Positions 14,520-22,143 of a stretch of 25,454 bases of DNA are shown piece after piece. The notes under the pieces are model-generated. The model was not told the DNA's origin, searched no databases, and saw only the letters and a program-made list of their open reading frames with translations. The stretch covers positions 1 to 25,454 of the forward strand of contig DASZZZ010000064.1 in NCBI GenBank assembly GCA_036260375.1, given 5' to 3'. Source of the DNA: DASZZZ01 sp036260375. GTDB lineage: Bacteria > Actinomycetota > CADDZG01 > WHSQ01. A program made the translations under genes and the position numbers. Position 1 is the stretch's first letter. Every line of letters begins with the position of its first letter.

Positions 14520-14990
14520 GTGACGCACGAGCCCGAGGCCGGCCGGCCGCACGTCCCCGAGTACGGCATCCCGGAGACGCTCGAGGGGGTGCTGCCGTGG
14601 AGCGACGCGGTCGAGCGGCTCGAGCGCGCCCGCAACCTGTGGATCGTCACGGTCGGGCCCGGCCCCCGTCCGCACGCGCGGCCCGTGTGGGGCGTGTGGG
14701 TCGACGGCGCCGTCTACTTCGGCGGCGGTCCGCAGACGCGCTGGGCGCGCAACCTCGCCGCACACCCCGACGTCGTCGTGCACCTCGAGAGTGGCGACGA
14801 GGTCGTGATCCTCGAGGGCCGGGTCGGGCGCGTCGACGAGCCCGACGACGTCGTCGCGCGCGTGATCGACGCGTACGAGGCCAAGTACGACTTCAGGCAC
14901 CCGGCGCCGTTCTGGGAGCTGCGCCCCGACGTCGCGTTCGCGTGGACCGACTTCCCGCGCGACACGACGCGCTGGCGCTTCACTCGCTGA
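14520..14990 (+). CDS. PPOX-family split-barrel flavin-binding protein
   Basis: A 156-residue protein from GTG, with GAGGAGG 5 nt upstream. The split-barrel pattern is LWIVTVGPGPRPHARPVWGV (about residues 41-60), then VYFGGGPQTRWARNLAAHP, VVVHLESGDEVVILEGRV, and a C-terminal VAFAWTDFPRDTTRWRF. The segment TRWARNLAAHPDVVVHL is typical of PNPOx-like F420- or FMN-binding proteins in actinobacteria. A longer upstream frame exists only because it is antisense to the binding-protein gene. It is divergent from that operon and converges on the epoxide-hydrolase-like gene across a strong bidirectional hairpin. Confidence 0.85.
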   Translation: MTHEPEAGRPHVPEYGIPETLEGVLPWSDAVERLERARNLWIVTVGPGPRPHARPVWGVWVDGAVYFGGGPQTRWARNLAAHPDVVVHLESGDEVVILEGRVGRVDEPDDVVARVIDAYEAKYDFRHPAPFWELRPDVAFAWTDFPRDTTRWRFTR

Positions 14991-15010
14991 CGCCGCGCCG
15001 TGACCGCTCC

Positions 15011-15070
15011 GGGCGCACGTGGCCGGGGCACTCCAAACCGTTCTGAGTCGGCCCGGCCTCACGTGCGCCC
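15011..15070. terminator. Bidirectional terminator-type inverted repeat
   Basis: GGGCGCACGTG (15011-15021) pairs perfectly with CACGTGCGCCC (15060-15070). After a 2-nt bulge, GCCGGG (15022-15027) pairs with CCCGGC (15052-15057), leaving a 24-nt loop. The 17-bp interrupted stem sits in the 108-base gap between two convergent genes and likely stops transcription from both sides. No T-run is present. Confidence 0.65.
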
Positions 15071-15098
15071 TCCGCTGTCCGCGGCGCGGGGTCGCTCG

Positions 15099-15968
15099 TT
15101 ACGCGGAGAGGAACTCGATCAGCAGCTCGTTGACGCGGTCGGGGTCGTCGCGGTGCGGCCAGTGGCCCGCGTCGGGCAGCATCTCGACGCGCGCGCCGGG
15201 GACGAGAGCGGGGTCGGGGCGCGCGAGGCGCTTCTCGAGCGCGATGTCGCGCTCGCCCCAGATCACCAACGCAGGCGCGTCGACGCGCGCGTCGAGGCCG
15301 AACGGCCGCAGGGGGTTCGCGCGCGTCAGGGCGCGGTAGTAGTCGATCGCATGCCGGAGGTCGTCGCCGCGCGCGGCCGCCTCGACGTAGCGCTCGACGT
15401 CCTCGTCGGTGAACGCGTGCGGGCTGCACGCGCCGGCGCGGAGGACGCGCCGGACGAACGCGAACCGGCGCGCCGCGACGACGCGCTCCGGCAGCACGGG
15501 CAGCTGGAAGAACAGCGCATACCAGCTGCGCGCGAGCTGGGTCGGCGACAGGAACGCGCGCGGCACCGCCGAGGGGTGGGGCGCGTTCACGACGACGACA
15601 CGCTCGACGACCTCGGCGTGCCGGTGCGCGACGCGCCACGCGACGATTCCGCCCCAGTCGTGGCCGACGACGTGCGCGCGCTCCTCGCCGAGCGCGTGCA
15701 CGAACCCGGCGACGTCGTCCGCGAGCGCGTCCAATCGGTACGCATGGACCCCGCGCGGCTTGTCCGAAAGGTTGTAGCCCCGCATGTCGGGGGCCGCGAC
15801 GCGAAAGCCGGCGTCCGCGAGCGGGCGGAGCTGCGGCGACCACGAGTACCAGAAGTCGGGGAAGCCGTGCAGGAGCACGACGAGCGGTCCGGCGCCCCGC
15901 TCGACGTAGTGCAGCGACACGTCGCCGGTGTCGACGACCGCGTGACGCAGGCCCGCGTCGTCAGCCAC
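15099..15968 (-). CDS. Alpha/beta hydrolase, epoxide hydrolase-like
   Basis: A 289-residue protein with GTG start. The oxyanion motif HGFPDFWYSW begins at residue 34. The nucleophile is Asp104 in VGHDWGG, which favours epoxide hydrolase or haloalkane dehalogenase over serine esterase. The acid is probably Asp241 (WGERD) and the base His269 (AGHWPH). Cap-domain Tyr150 (SWYALFFQLP) and Tyr211 (IDYYRA) fit the two proton-donor tyrosines of soluble epoxide hydrolases. The natural substrate is unknown. The start lies inside the 3' end of malQ (8-nt overlap), so it is translated with malQ, although no metabolic link is obvious. Confidence 0.9.
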   Translation of the reverse strand: MADDAGLRHAVVDTGDVSLHYVERGAGPLVVLLHGFPDFWYSWSPQLRPLADAGFRVAAPDMRGYNLSDKPRGVHAYRLDALADDVAGFVHALGEERAHVVGHDWGGIVAWRVAHRHAEVVERVVVVNAPHPSAVPRAFLSPTQLARSWYALFFQLPVLPERVVAARRFAFVRRVLRAGACSPHAFTDEDVERYVEAAARGDDLRHAIDYYRALTRANPLRPFGLDARVDAPALVIWGERDIALEKRLARPDPALVPGARVEMLPDAGHWPHRDDPDRVNELLIEFLSA

Positions 15969-17754
15969 GGGCCTCCGTCAGCGCGCGCGCCACGCGCGCG
16001 GGGAGCGAATGGCGGTCGAGGTCGTCGACCGGGACCGGCAGCGGCAGCGACCAGTTCGGACGCTCGTCGGTCGTGCCGGGCTGGTTGGGACGGCGCTCGA
16101 CCGCGAGCGCGTCCTCGAGCGTCGCGATCGCCAGCGCGCTCCGCGCCGCGCCCAGAGCGCGATAGGCGCCCTCCACGACGTCCTCGACGGGCGCGTCGTC
16201 GGCGACGCCGGCCGCGTCGCGCAGACGGTCGCGCAGCGCGCGCGCGACGTCCTCGTCGGGCTCGAGGCCGAGCGCGCGCTGCTCGCGCACGTCCGCCCCC
16301 GTCCACACGCCGGCGATCGTCGGCAGGTCGTGGTTGGTGACCGCGGCGAGCGCGAGCTTCGGGTACGCGCGCGGCTCGTTGCGCTCGAACCACAGCAGGC
16401 GGTACGACAGCATCGAGTGCGCCGCCATCTCCTCGCGCACGAGCGGCTCGACCGTCCCGAGGTCCTCGCCGACGACGTAGGCCCCGGCGCGCTCGCTCTC
16501 GAGCGCGACGACCGCGAGGAGCTCGCGGTGCGGATAGCGGACGTAGACGCCGTCGCGGGGGCCGAGCCCGGCGGGGACCCAGAACAGCCGGAACAGCCCC
16601 ATGACGTGGTCGATGCGCACGCCCGCGGCCCCCGCGAACGCGGCGCGCAGCGTGCGCACGAACGGCTCGTAGCCGGCCGCCCGCAGCTTCCACGGGTCGT
16701 ACGGCGGCACGCCCCAGTCCTGGCCGCCGGCGTTGAACGCGTCGGGCGGCGCTCCGACGGTCACCCCGTCGGCGAACACGTCGGGCTCGGCCCACCGGTC
16801 GGCGCCGTCCGGGTCGACCCCGATCGCGACGTCGTGGACGACGCCGACGTCGCGGCCCAGGCGCCTGACCTGCTCGTCGAGCAGCCACTGCACCCACGCG
16901 TGGAACGCGACGCGGCCGGCGTGCGCGCGCCGCACGCGCTCCACTCCCGACGCGCGCGCGTGTGCGAGCTCGGCCGGCCACGAGCGCGGCCCCCCGGCGT
17001 GGAGCTCCGAGATCGTCGCGAACGTGGCGAAGTCCTCCAGCGCGCGTCCTTGCCCGGCGCGGTAGCGGTCGAACGACGCCGACCCGCGCCACCGCTCCCA
17101 CAGCCGCTCGAGCGCGGCCAGCTTGAGACGGTGCGCCTCGACGCGCGCGATGCGGTCGCGGGGCAGCGCGCGGGCGCGCGCCGCCAGCGCGGCGACCGCG
17201 TCGTCGTCGCGCGCGCCGGGGACGTCGTCGACGCACACGTAGAGCGGGTTGCGAAAGCAGCGGCTCGTGGGGAAGTACGGGCTCGGCTGGTCGGCGGCCG
17301 CCGCGTGCAGGGGGTTGAGCACGACGACCTCGGCACCGCCGGCGCGTGCCCAGCGCGCCAGCGAGCGCGCGTCGCCGAGGTCGCCGACGCCCCAGCTCGC
17401 GCGCGACCGCGCCGCGTACAGCTGTACCGCCCACCCCCATGCGCGCAGCCCCGCGGGCACGTGGCAGCGGCGCGGCGCGACGACGAGGCGCGTGCGCCGC
17501 CCGTCGGCGTGTACGAGCTCGTGGTAGCCGGTCGGCAGGTCCGGCGGCAGGTCGCCGTCGACGGGCGCGGAGCCGCCGTCCTCCGTCTCGACCGCGCCGA
17601 CGCCGGGGGCCGGCGCGCTCTCGCCGGCGCGCACGACGACCACGGCGTCGCGTTCGTCCGGTTCCGACAGCACCTCCGCGACCGCCGCGAGCGCGGCGTC
17701 GCTCGCGACGCGGCGGCGTCCGGCGCCGTCGGTGTAGGAGGTCTCGATGCCCAC
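15961..17754 (-). CDS. malQ: 4-alpha-glucanotransferase (amylomaltase)
   Basis: A 597-residue GH77 enzyme that transfers alpha-1,4-glucan segments between malto-oligosaccharides and releases glucose. Conserved blocks are AVQLYAARSRASWGVGDLGD (109-128), NPLHA and PSPYFPTSR (147-165), GVRIDHVMGLFRLFW (378-392, nucleophile Asp382), YVVGEDLGTVE (426-436, acid/base Glu430) and VTNHDLPTIAGVWTG (472-486, Asp476). All three catalytic acids are present. The start is GTG with only a weak Shine-Dalgarno; no earlier in-frame start exists after the upstream GAGGAGG. It is divergent from a carbohydrate ABC transporter, suggesting that imported oligosaccharide is its substrate. Confidence 0.95.
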   Translation of the reverse strand: MGIETSYTDGAGRRRVASDAALAAVAEVLSEPDERDAVVVVRAGESAPAPGVGAVETEDGGSAPVDGDLPPDLPTGYHELVHADGRRTRLVVAPRRCHVPAGLRAWGWAVQLYAARSRASWGVGDLGDARSLARWARAGGAEVVVLNPLHAAAADQPSPYFPTSRCFRNPLYVCVDDVPGARDDDAVAALAARARALPRDRIARVEAHRLKLAALERLWERWRGSASFDRYRAGQGRALEDFATFATISELHAGGPRSWPAELAHARASGVERVRRAHAGRVAFHAWVQWLLDEQVRRLGRDVGVVHDVAIGVDPDGADRWAEPDVFADGVTVGAPPDAFNAGGQDWGVPPYDPWKLRAAGYEPFVRTLRAAFAGAAGVRIDHVMGLFRLFWVPAGLGPRDGVYVRYPHRELLAVVALESERAGAYVVGEDLGTVEPLVREEMAAHSMLSYRLLWFERNEPRAYPKLALAAVTNHDLPTIAGVWTGADVREQRALGLEPDEDVARALRDRLRDAAGVADDAPVEDVVEGAYRALGAARSALAIATLEDALAVERRPNQPGTTDERPNWSLPLPVPVDDLDRHSLPARVARALTEARG

Positions 17755-17820
17755 TGTGCGCGCGTCCGTGTCGTCGTCCTCCTCGTGGACCGCGGCGCGC
17801 CCCGACCCGGGTCGCTCCGC

Positions 17821-17826
17821 TAGGGT
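17821..17826 (+). promoter_or_regulatory. Candidate -10 box of the sugar ABC operon
   Basis: TAGGGT lies in the 115-base divergent gap between malQ and the binding-protein gene, 43 nt before the ATG. No convincing -35 or LacI-type palindrome was found in the gap. Confidence 0.3.
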
Positions 17827-17869
17827 ATCCGGGCTTCGTGCTCACCGGTCGAAACGAGGGGGCGAGCCC

Positions 17870-19252
17870 ATGAACGACGCGCGTCTGAGGATCCCTGCGC
17901 TGCTGCTGGTGCTGGCGTGCCTGCTGGCGGCGTGCAACCCCGCGGGCGAGGAGGACGCTGACCAGGGCTCCGGCGACGCGCAGGAGAGCGTCGATCCGGC
18001 GACGCTCGAGGCCGAGCTGACGGTGTGGGGATTCGGGACCGAGGACGTGATCGCGTCGAGCCGGATCGAGCAGTTCGAGAAGGCGTACCCGAACGTGACC
18101 GTGAAGCTCACGCCGGGCGAGTTCGACACGCAGAAGTTCCTCTCGGCGGTCGCGTCGGGCGATCCGCCCGACGTCATCCACGTCGACCGCAACCTCATCG
18201 GCTCGTTCGCGACGCGCGGCGCGCTCGCGCCGCTCGACGACTTCGTGTCCGCGTCGGACCTCGACACCGGCGTGTACTACGACTCCGCGATGAGCCAGGT
18301 GACGGTCGACGGCCAGGTCTACGGCATCCCGCAGTTCAGCAACGTCGTCGTGGCGATCATCAACGACGCCGCGCTCGAGGACGCCGGCGTCGCGCCCGAG
18401 GACGTCGACTTCAGCGACTGGGACGCGCTCGCAGACCTCAACGCCGAGCTGTCGAAGACCGACGGCGGCAAGGTCGAGCGCGTCGGGGTCGACGTCGGCC
18501 TGCCGGCGTTCACGCCCTTCTGGGCCGCGGTCAACGGGGGCGCCATCCTGTCGGAGGACGGCTCGGAGTCGATGCTCGACTCGCCCGAGACGATCGAGGC
18601 GGTCGAGTACGCCGCGTCGCTGCGCGAGCCCATCGGCGGGCAGGAGAAGTACGAGGGCTTCAGCCAGACGTGGGACTTCTTCGGGTCCAAGAACATGTTC
18701 GTCGAGGACCAGATCGGCATCGGGCTCTTCGAGCAGTGGTACCTGGGGGTGCTCGCCGAGGTCTCGCCCGACGTCGACGTCACCGTCGCGCCGTTCACGA
18801 CGCACGACGGGGGCGAGACGATCAGCCACGCCGGCGGGCTCGCGTGGGCGGTCCCGGAGGGCAGCGGCGACGCGCAGGCCGCGTTCGAGTTCATGAAGTT
18901 CATGACCGACGCCGACACGTGGGTGCAGGCGGCGCAGGACAGCAAGGACGACATCGAGTCCAAGGGCGGCATCTACACCGGCACCTACACCGCGAACCAG
19001 GAGGCCGACGAGCGCATCTTCGAGGAGGTCTACGAGCCGAGCGGCAAGCAGGCGCTCGACGACGCGGTCGAGGTCGTCCTCGACGCGCAGGCCGCGGCCG
19101 TGTCGATGCCCCCCAGCGGCGCCGGCGAGGAGATCATCAGGATCTACGAGGCGGCCGCCAACGAGGTGCTGCTCGGCGCCGACGCGCAGCAGGTGTTCGA
19201 GGAGGCCGACGCCGAGGCGCAGCGCGCTCTCGACGACGCCGCCGAGGGTTGA
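17870..19252 (+). CDS. Sugar ABC transporter substrate-binding lipoprotein
   Basis: A 460-residue family 1 solute-binding protein. The leader ends in the lipobox LLAAC with Cys22 as the lipidated residue, followed by an acidic linker. The mature domain starts ELTVWGFGTEDVIASSRIEQ and includes FEKAYPNVTVKLTPGEFD, FLSAVASGDPPDVIHVDRN, VDGQVYGIPQFSNVV and, later, GGLAWAVPEGSGDAQAAFEF. These are the hallmarks of maltose/multiple-sugar binding proteins. A GAGGGGG Shine-Dalgarno supports this ATG; the open frame upstream is not coding. Both permease genes follow without gaps. Divergence from malQ suggests an alpha-glucan-derived sugar, but the ligand is not read from sequence. Confidence 0.93.
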   Translation: MNDARLRIPALLLVLACLLAACNPAGEEDADQGSGDAQESVDPATLEAELTVWGFGTEDVIASSRIEQFEKAYPNVTVKLTPGEFDTQKFLSAVASGDPPDVIHVDRNLIGSFATRGALAPLDDFVSASDLDTGVYYDSAMSQVTVDGQVYGIPQFSNVVVAIINDAALEDAGVAPEDVDFSDWDALADLNAELSKTDGGKVERVGVDVGLPAFTPFWAAVNGGAILSEDGSESMLDSPETIEAVEYAASLREPIGGQEKYEGFSQTWDFFGSKNMFVEDQIGIGLFEQWYLGVLAEVSPDVDVTVAPFTTHDGGETISHAGGLAWAVPEGSGDAQAAFEFMKFMTDADTWVQAAQDSKDDIESKGGIYTGTYTANQEADERIFEEVYEPSGKQALDDAVEVVLDAQAAAVSMPPSGAGEEIIRIYEAAANEVLLGADAQQVFEEADAEAQRALDDAAEG

Positions 19253-20187
19253 TGGCGCGCCGCCGCGGCGCCCGGCCCGGGGGCCGGCTGTCGGGCCTCG
19301 CTCGTCCGGAGCTGTTCTGGTCGCTCGTGTTCCTGGCGCCGTGGCTCGTCGGGTTCGTCGTCTTCACCGCGGGCCCGATGGTCGTGAGCCTCGTGCTGTC
19401 GTTCACCGAGTACGACGTCCTCAACCCGCCCGAGTTCGTCGGCCTCGACAACTTCGTCGAGATGTTCGGCGACGAGGCCCTCGTCAAGAGCATGTCGAAC
19501 ACGCTGTTCTACGCGGTGCTGCACGTACCGCTGTCCATGGCGATCGCCCTCGGCCTCGCGATGCTGCTCGAGCGCGCCGCGCGCGGCGCCAACTTCTTTC
19601 GCACGGCGTTCTACCTTCCGTCGATCACGCCCGCGGTCGCGACCGGGATCCTGTGGTTCTGGCTGCTCAACCCCCAGCGCGGGCTCGTGAACCGCGCGCT
19701 CGAGGCGGTCGGCGTGCCGGGGCCCGGGTGGACGACCGCGCCGGAGTGGATCAAGCCCGGAATAGTGCTGATGAGCCTGTGGGGGCTCGGCAACACGGTC
19801 GTCATCTACTACGCGGCGCTGCGCAACGTCCCGCAGGAGCTCTACGAGGCGGCGCGCGTCGACGGCGCCAACGCGCGTCAGCTGTTCCGCTACATCACCG
19901 TCCCGATGATCAGCGGCGTCCTGTTCTTCACGCTGATCGTCGGGACCGTCGCGTCGCTCCAGATCTTCGACGAGGCGTACACGATGTACTTCCGGGGGCA
20001 GGAGTCCGCGGTCAGCGACGAGGCGCTGTTCTACGTCATCTACCTCTTCCGCCAGGCGTTCGAGTTCCTGAACATGGGCTACGCGTCGGCGATGGCGTGG
20101 TTGCTGTTCCTCGTGATCATGGCGATCACGGCGGTCCAGATCAGGCTGAGCCGCCGCTGGGTCTTCTACGAGGGCGAGGCCCGTTGA
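19252..20187 (+). CDS. Sugar ABC transporter permease (MalF/UgpA type)
   Basis: A 311-residue inner-membrane permease whose ATG overlaps the binding-protein stop by one base (TGATG). Six hydrophobic spans are visible, starting with LFWSLVFLAPWLVGFVVFTA. The cytosolic EAA loop that contacts the ATPase reads EAARVDGANARQLFRYITVP. The periplasmic segment SFTEYDVLNPPEFVGLDNF is typical of MalF/UgpA/LacF-like subunits of the CUT1 family. It pairs with the downstream permease to form the channel. Confidence 0.93.
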   Translation: MARRRGARPGGRLSGLARPELFWSLVFLAPWLVGFVVFTAGPMVVSLVLSFTEYDVLNPPEFVGLDNFVEMFGDEALVKSMSNTLFYAVLHVPLSMAIALGLAMLLERAARGANFFRTAFYLPSITPAVATGILWFWLLNPQRGLVNRALEAVGVPGPGWTTAPEWIKPGIVLMSLWGLGNTVVIYYAALRNVPQELYEAARVDGANARQLFRYITVPMISGVLFFTLIVGTVASLQIFDEAYTMYFRGQESAVSDEALFYVIYLFRQAFEFLNMGYASAMAWLLFLVIMAITAVQIRLSRRWVFYEGEAR

Positions 20188-21092
20188 TGGCGACCGAGGA
20201 GCACGCCTTCGACCGGTCGCTGGTCCCGGGCATCGAGCGCCCCCGGGCCGCGGGCGAGGCCCCGCCCAGCGGCCGGCGCGACGCGGTCGTCAGGATCGCG
20301 CTCGTCGGGTTCTCGATCCTGTTCATCATGCCGCTGCTGTGGCTCGTGAGCTCGTCGCTCAAGGTGCGGTCGGAGGTCTTCTCGTCCGAGTGGATCCCCG
20401 ACCCGTTGCAGTGGTCGAACTACGCCGCCGTGTGGCGCGAGGCGCCCGTGCTCCAGTGGTTCGGCAACAGCCTGCTGGTCGGCGTGCTCGCCACCGCGTC
20501 GGTGACGATCAGCAGCGCGTTCGTCGCGTTCGGCTTCGCCTACTTCCGCTTTCGATGGCGCAAGGCCGTCTTCGGGCTCGTCCTGGCGACGATGATGCTG
20601 CCCGCCGCCGTCACGATGGTCCCGACGTTCATCATCTGGGACCGGCTCGGGTGGACCAACACCCACGTGCCCCTGTGGGCGCACAACCTGTTCGGGTCCG
20701 CGTTCTACATCTTCATGCTGCGGCAGTTCTTCCTCGGCATCCCGCGCGACCTGTTCGACGCCGCGCGCGTCGACGGCGCCAACTACTTCCAGGTGTGGTG
20801 GCGCATCGCGATGCCGCTCACCAAGCCGGCGCTCATCGTCGTCGCGATCTTCGAGTTCAAGGCCAGCTGGTTCGACCTCATGCGTCCGTTGATCTACCTC
20901 ACCGACGAGGCGCGCTACACGATGCCGCTCGGGCTCAAGGCGCTGATGGACCAGTTCGGACAGGCGGGGACGCAGGCGTGGGAGCTGCTCATGGCGGGCA
21001 CCGTGCTCATCACCGCGCCGATGATCCTGCTGTTCTTCGTCGGCCAGCGCTACTTCGTCGAGGGCATCGCGACGACCGGGACGAAGGGCTGA
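20187..21092 (+). CDS. Sugar ABC transporter permease (MalG/UgpE type)
   Basis: A 301-residue permease starting in the same TGATG arrangement as its neighbour. Six spans are visible, starting VVRIALVGFSILFIMPLLWL. The EAA-type loop is DAARVDGANYFQVWWRIAMP (its first residue Asp replaces Glu) and the C-terminus ends FFVGQRYFVEGIATTGTKG, a typical MalG-like ending. SSSLKVRSEVFSSEWIP after the first span is also characteristic. The operon ends here without an ATPase, so an MsmK/MsiK-like ATPase encoded elsewhere must energise it. A strong Shine-Dalgarno-like AAGGAGG follows the stop but leads to no gene. Confidence 0.93.
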   Translation: MATEEHAFDRSLVPGIERPRAAGEAPPSGRRDAVVRIALVGFSILFIMPLLWLVSSSLKVRSEVFSSEWIPDPLQWSNYAAVWREAPVLQWFGNSLLVGVLATASVTISSAFVAFGFAYFRFRWRKAVFGLVLATMMLPAAVTMVPTFIIWDRLGWTNTHVPLWAHNLFGSAFYIFMLRQFFLGIPRDLFDAARVDGANYFQVWWRIAMPLTKPALIVVAIFEFKASWFDLMRPLIYLTDEARYTMPLGLKALMDQFGQAGTQAWELLMAGTVLITAPMILLFFVGQRYFVEGIATTGTKG

Positions 21093-21109
21093 AGGAGGTC
21101 TTTTCGCGA

Positions 21110-21124
21110 CGTTCTGGCAGAACG
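21110..21124 (+). terminator. Short hairpin after the sugar ABC operon
   Basis: CGTTCT (21110-21115) and AGAACG (21119-21124) enclose GGC, 18 nt after the last stop. The stem is short and lacks a T-run. It is a weak terminator candidate in the 159-base gap before the SARP gene. Confidence 0.3.
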
Positions 21125-21190
21125 AGGCAGCGCCCCGCGCGCGCCGTGCGCGTTTAGCGCGTCGTTAAGCACCGGAGCGAACAAAAAGTC

Positions 21191-21219
21191 TTGCGCGCGC
21201 CGCGGCGCGCGTGCATAGT
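21191..21219 (+). promoter_or_regulatory. Promoter of the SARP/BTAD regulator gene
   Basis: TTGCGC (21191-21196), a 17-bp spacer and CATAGT (21214-21219) form a sigma-70-like promoter. The start would be near 21226, leaving a 26-nt leader that contains the AGAAGAGGGG Shine-Dalgarno before the GTG at 21252. Confidence 0.6.
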
Positions 21220-21251
21220 CCTACGCGCGGACGTTCGAGAAGAGGGGCGCG

Positions 21252-21974
21252 GTGACCGTAGAGCTGTCGCTTATCGGAACCTTCGGACTTACGTCCGCCG
21301 GCGAGAGGCTCGCGGTCCCCGAGAGCGCACAGCGTCTCATCGCGTTTCTCGCCCTCCAGGCCCGTCCGCTGTCGCGCGCGCTCGTCGCGTCGACGCTGTG
21401 GCTCGAGTCGTCCGAGGAGCGCTCGTCCGCCAACCTGCGCTCGGCGTTGTGGCGCCTGCGACGGCCGGGGCATCCGCTCGTCGTCAGCAGCGGGAAGCAG
21501 CTGCAGCTGTCGCCCGAGGTCGTCGTCGACGCGCACGCGCTCGCGTCGCGCGCCCGGCGACTGCTCGACGGCGCGCCGCGCGACGCCGACATCGGGCTCG
21601 ACGACGACCTGCTCTCCGGCGAGCTGCTGCCGGACTGGTACGACGACTGGGTCCTCATCGAGCGCGAGCGCCTGCGCCAGCTCCGCATCCATGCGCTCGA
21701 GGCGCTCGCCGATCGGCTGCGCGCCGGACGCCGCTTCGGGCACGCCGTGGAGGCGGCGCTCGCGGCCGTGCGGGCCGAGCCGCTGCGAGAGAGCGCTCAT
21801 CGCGTGCTCATCAGCGTCTACCTCGACGAGGGCAACGACTGCGAGGCGATCCGCCAGTTCCGCTTCTACCGCGACTACGTCAACGACGAGCTCGGCGTCG
21901 AGCCGTCGCAGCTCATGGTCGAGCTCGTGGCCGGCCTTCCCCTCGACGCGCCGCACGACGCGACGCGCCGGTGA
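21252..21974 (+). CDS. SARP-type regulator (winged HTH plus BTAD domain)
   Basis: A 240-residue protein from GTG. Residues 1-90 fit the OmpR-like winged helix of SARP activators: LSLIGTFGLTSAGERLAVPE, then RLIAFLALQARPLSRALVAS, TLWLESSEERSSANLRSALW and LRRPGHPLVVSSG. Residues from about 95 form the helical BTAD domain, ending EAIRQFRFYRDYVNDELGVE. There is no ATPase or TPR extension, so it is a small SARP. It has its own promoter and lies 169 nt upstream of the sheath gene on the same strand, making it the probable activator of the injection-system genes. A heptamer direct repeat with the spacing of SARP sites overlaps its stop codon. Confidence 0.88.
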   Translation: MTVELSLIGTFGLTSAGERLAVPESAQRLIAFLALQARPLSRALVASTLWLESSEERSSANLRSALWRLRRPGHPLVVSSGKQLQLSPEVVVDAHALASRARRLLDGAPRDADIGLDDDLLSGELLPDWYDDWVLIERERLRQLRIHALEALADRLRAGRRFGHAVEAALAAVRAEPLRESAHRVLISVYLDEGNDCEAIRQFRFYRDYVNDELGVEPSQLMVELVAGLPLDAPHDATRR

Positions 21975-21990
21975 CGCAGGAGTGACGCAG
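21971..21990 (+). promoter_or_regulatory. Direct repeat with SARP-box spacing
   Basis: GTGACGCAG occurs at 21971-21979 and again at 21982-21990, an 11-bp period. SARP activators typically bind heptamer direct repeats spaced by one helical turn upstream of target promoters. A TTGACC element follows at 22002-22007, but no good -10 was found at standard spacing. Confidence 0.4.
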
Positions 21991-22143
21991 CCCCTCCAGG
22001 CTTGACCGCGTCGGCGCGCGATCGCCGCGCCGGGCGCGAGGAGGAGGACGAGTCGATGCTCTGAGGCCTGCCGTCACGCACCCACCGTGCCGCGGCGCAC
22101 GAGTCGTCCGACGCGCGCTCGCCGAGCGAAAGGAACCGTTTCC

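Noticed and set aside
16009..17823. A long plus-strand open frame of about 600 codons opposite malQ
   Set aside because: It is the antisense shadow of a clear GH77 enzyme. High GC removes stop codons in several frames, and its product is low-complexity Arg/Ala/Val with no motif.
17755..17869. A LacI-type operator around the GAAACG sequence in the malQ/ABC divergent gap
   Set aside because: No matching inverted half-site is present, so a palindromic operator cannot be supported.
15587..18829. A minus-strand open frame of over 1,000 codons spanning malQ and the binding protein
   Set aside because: It runs across two well-supported genes on opposite strands and their promoter region, with Arg-rich repetitive product.
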